The notes below the pieces were generated by a model, which was given only the letters and a program-made list of their open reading frames with translations, was not told the DNA's origin and did no database searches. A stretch of 15,821 nucleotides of DNA from DASPXY01 sp038227745 (GTDB lineage: Bacteria; Planctomycetota; Planctomycetia; Gemmatales; Gemmataceae), in contig JBBRPS010000142.1 in the NCBI GenBank assembly GCA_038227745.1, forward strand, positions 1-15,821. Reading direction: 5' to 3'. The position numbers and the translations under genes were made by a program. The first letter of the stretch is position 1. Every line of letters begins with the position of its first letter. Shown here in pieces: positions 14,125-15,821 of this stretch.

Positions 14125-14580
14125 TCACTCGTCCAGTGGCCCGGCCAATCCCTCAGCGGGGCAGCCGGCTTCGAGGTACGCTTGCAGCAGGATCTGGGCC
14201 GCCACGCGGTCGCGCCGCTCCTTGCGCTGCTTGTTCGTCAGCCCCGCCGCGAGGAGGAAATTCTCCGCCTCGACCGTGGTGAAGCGCTCGTCGAAGAACA
14301 CCACCGGCAGCCCGGTCATCTCGGCCAGCCACTTGCCGAACTGCCGCGCCTCCGCCGCCTTGCCGCCCTCCTGACCGCTCATGTGGACGGGCAGACCGAC
14401 CAGGATGCCGCCGACCTCTTCCGCCTCGACCAGCTTGCGGAAGTAGCGGCCATCCTGCGCGCGGTCGCGCCGCGGGTACGTCGTCAGCGGCGACGAGATG
14501 CGGCGCTCCGGGTCGCTGATGGCCAGCCCGACGCGGACCGAGCCGTAATCGACCCCGAGCAGGCGGGTGCGCGCTTTCAC
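14125..14580 (-). CDS. ruvX: Putative pre-16S rRNA nuclease / Holliday junction resolvase-like RuvX (YqgF)
   Basis: A 151-residue RNase H-fold protein of the YqgF/RuvX family, believed to finish the 5' end of 16S rRNA and earlier proposed as a Holliday junction resolvase. The family motifs are complete: LLGVDYGSVRVGLAISD (7-23, acidic D11), GLPVHMSGQEG (62-72), FFDERFTTVEAE (95-106, E98) and RRDRVAAQILLQAYLE (122-137, D124). Length is typical. The start is a GTG at 14578-14580 overlapping the stop of the guanylyltransferase gene (GTGA); no ATG gives a whole domain, since the frame upstream is inside the neighbouring gene. The two genes are therefore translationally coupled. Confidence 0.93.
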   Translation of the reverse strand: MKARTRLLGVDYGSVRVGLAISDPERRISSPLTTYPRRDRAQDGRYFRKLVEAEEVGGILVGLPVHMSGQEGGKAAEARQFGKWLAEMTGLPVVFFDERFTTVEAENFLLAAGLTNKQRKERRDRVAAQILLQAYLEAGCPAEGLAGPLDE

Positions 14581-15656
14581 AGGTACCGCTCCAGGCCCTT
14601 CTTCTTCAGCAGCTCGACGAGCTGCTTGATCGTGGCCTCGTCGCGGCGGTCGGCGACCAGGGTGGCGTCGCCGTCCTGCACGATCAGCAGGTTCTCCACG
14701 CCGACCGTGGCGATCAGGTGTCCGGCGTCGCCGGCGATCACGCAGTTCTTCGTCTTGAGGCCCGCGTGGGTCGCCAGCACCGTGTTGCCGTCCGCGTCCT
14801 GCGCGTGCATCCGCTCCAGCGCCAGCCAGCTGCCGACGTCGTCCCAGCGGAACGGCGCCTTGAGCATCAGCACTTCCTTCGCGTCCTGCATCACGGCGAA
14901 GTCGATGCTGAGCCGGTCGAGGCCCTCGTACTCGCACTGGAAGACGCGCTCGCGGTCGGCGGTCCCCCACGCCTCGGCGATGCGCTGCACGGCGGTGAAG
15001 AGCTTCGGCTGGCGCTCGCGCAGGGCGTTGAGGATGGCGGCGGCCTTCCAGACGAAGATGCCGCTGTTCCAGAAATAGTCGCCGCTGACCAGGAAGCGCT
15101 CGGCGCGGTCGGCGGAAGGCTTCTCCTCGAAGCGCTGCACGCGGTAGACGCCGACGCCCTGGCGGTGCGCCAGCTCCGGCCCGCGCTGGACGTAGCCGTA
15201 GCCCGTCGCGGGGAAGGTCGGCGGGATGCCGAAGGTGATGAGCGCGCCGGCGTGCTCGTCGGCCATCTGCTCGGCGACGTGGGCGGCGCGACGGAACTCC
15301 TGCACCGGCTCGATGACGTGGTCGGCAGGCGTCACGAGGATGGTTGCGCTGGGATCTTCACGTGCGATGAGGGCGGCGCCGAGGCCGATGCAGGCGGCGG
15401 TGTCGCGGCCGCACGGCTCGCCGACGATGTGGTCCGCCGGCACCGCTTCGAGCTGTTTGGCAGCCTCGTCGCGGTGGGCGGCGGCGGTGATGACCCAGGT
15501 GCGCTCGGGCGGCGCCTGTCCCTCGACGCGGTCGAAAGCCTGCTGGATGAGGGAGCGGTCGCCGACGAGCGTCAGGAACTGCTTGGGCCGCTTCTGCCGG
15601 CTGCGCGGCCAGAAGCGCGTGCCGCCCCCGCCCGCCATGATCATCGCGTGCAGCAT
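14577..15656 (-). CDS. manC: Mannose-1-phosphate guanylyltransferase (GDP-mannose pyrophosphorylase)
   Basis: A 359-residue enzyme making GDP-mannose from mannose-1-phosphate and GTP, the precursor for GDP-sugars in envelope polysaccharides. Motifs: the nucleotide-binding GGGGTRFWPRSRQKRPKQF (9-27), GEPCGRDTAACI (79-90), TPADH (109-113), TGYGYVQ (151-157), FEEKP (176-180), WNSGIF (196-201) and DDVGSW (272-277). It lacks the C-terminal cupin isomerase domain of bifunctional AlgA/ManC proteins, so it is monofunctional. FEEKP replaces the more usual FVEKP; the essential E and K are kept. The ATG at 15654-15656 follows GGGAGG at seven bases. The open frame continues 48 codons upstream but runs through the palindromic repeat and is not coding. 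It overlaps ruvX by 4 bp. Confidence 0.95.
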   Translation of the reverse strand: MLHAMIMAGGGGTRFWPRSRQKRPKQFLTLVGDRSLIQQAFDRVEGQAPPERTWVITAAAHRDEAAKQLEAVPADHIVGEPCGRDTAACIGLGAALIAREDPSATILVTPADHVIEPVQEFRRAAHVAEQMADEHAGALITFGIPPTFPATGYGYVQRGPELAHRQGVGVYRVQRFEEKPSADRAERFLVSGDYFWNSGIFVWKAAAILNALRERQPKLFTAVQRIAEAWGTADRERVFQCEYEGLDRLSIDFAVMQDAKEVLMLKAPFRWDDVGSWLALERMHAQDADGNTVLATHAGLKTKNCVIAGDAGHLIATVGVENLLIVQDGDATLVADRRDEATIKQLVELLKKKGLERYL

Positions 15657-15684
15657 CGGAAAACCTCCCTGTCGGAGCTGAAGT

Positions 15685-15802
15685 GGGCGCTTTGGAGTGC
15701 GGCGCTCGGCGCCGCTTTCCCTATTTCTTTCGCTCTTTTGTCGTGGGCCTCGGAGAAAAAGATAAAGAAAGGGAAAGCGGCGCCGAGCGCCGCACTCCAA
15801 AG
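15685..15802. repeat. Long palindromic repeat, copy 2
   Basis: A perfect 32-bp inverted repeat (15690-15721 with 15771-15802) encloses a 49-base centre whose flanks are partly complementary pyrimidine/purine stretches (TTTCTTT and AAAGAAA). Bases 15685-15721 are the exact reverse complement of 56-92 of copy 1. The centre differs from that of copy 1, so arms are conserved and the loop is free to change. It lies 28 bases upstream of the manC start, in its leader or promoter region. Bases 15803-15821 show nothing recognisable. Confidence 0.9.
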
Positions 15803-15821
15803 TCCCATGTTACTCGAGGTA

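Noticed and set aside
15657..15800. Upstream extension of the guanylyltransferase by 48 residues
   Set aside because: It reads through the palindromic repeat; the ATG at 15656 has GGGAGG and begins right at the conserved nucleotide-binding motif.
1..15821. CRISPR array, tRNA or rRNA genes, and insertion-sequence transposase
   Set aside because: No regularly spaced direct repeats, no cloverleaf or rRNA signature seen, and no transposase motif in any plausible gene.

Overview
The window is a 15.8 kb piece of a very GC-rich bacterial genome, most probably a planctomycete of the Gemmata group. This is an inference. It rests on the zinc-ribbon/GYF_2 N-terminus on a membrane-anchored multi-CAP protein, small zinc-finger membrane proteins beside an RDD protein, a PurL with a long PurS-like N-terminal extension, and a proline-rich outer-membrane barrel protein. 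No rRNA, tRNA, CRISPR array or transposase was found.

Layout. Two minus-strand genes come first: an outer-membrane beta-barrel protein (117-1436) and a fumarylacetoacetate-hydrolase-family enzyme (1640-2503). A divergent spacer of 336 bp with two nested palindromes separates them from the plus-strand block. That block holds a 938-residue protein with three tandem CAP plus Ig-like units (2840-5656), then an RDD membrane protein and two zinc-finger membrane proteins (5826-8048), then tyrA (prephenate dehydrogenase) overlapping a 962-residue PurL (8171-11885). Next is a two-gene cassette, an ABC-type ATPase and an HNH nuclease overlapping by 4 bp (12012-14023), which matches the Septu (PtuA/PtuB) anti-phage defence architecture. 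Two minus-strand genes close the window: ruvX and mannose-1-phosphate guanylyltransferase, also overlapping by 4 bp (14125-15656).

Both ends of the window carry copies of one long palindromic repeat sharing 37 identical bases. The window may therefore be a contig that broke at a dispersed repeat.

How the genes relate. The housekeeping genes (tyrA, purL, ruvX, manC) form compact overlapping pairs, and the Septu-like pair sits as an accessory insertion between purL and the convergent ruvX-manC pair. The envelope-related genes lie in the first half. Most plus-strand units have a recognisable TATAAT-like -10 hexamer at a plausible distance upstream, but no convincing -35. The most interesting items are the Septu-like cassette, the triple-CAP protein whose repeats differ in key residues, the RDD/zinc-finger cluster, and the dispersed palindromes.
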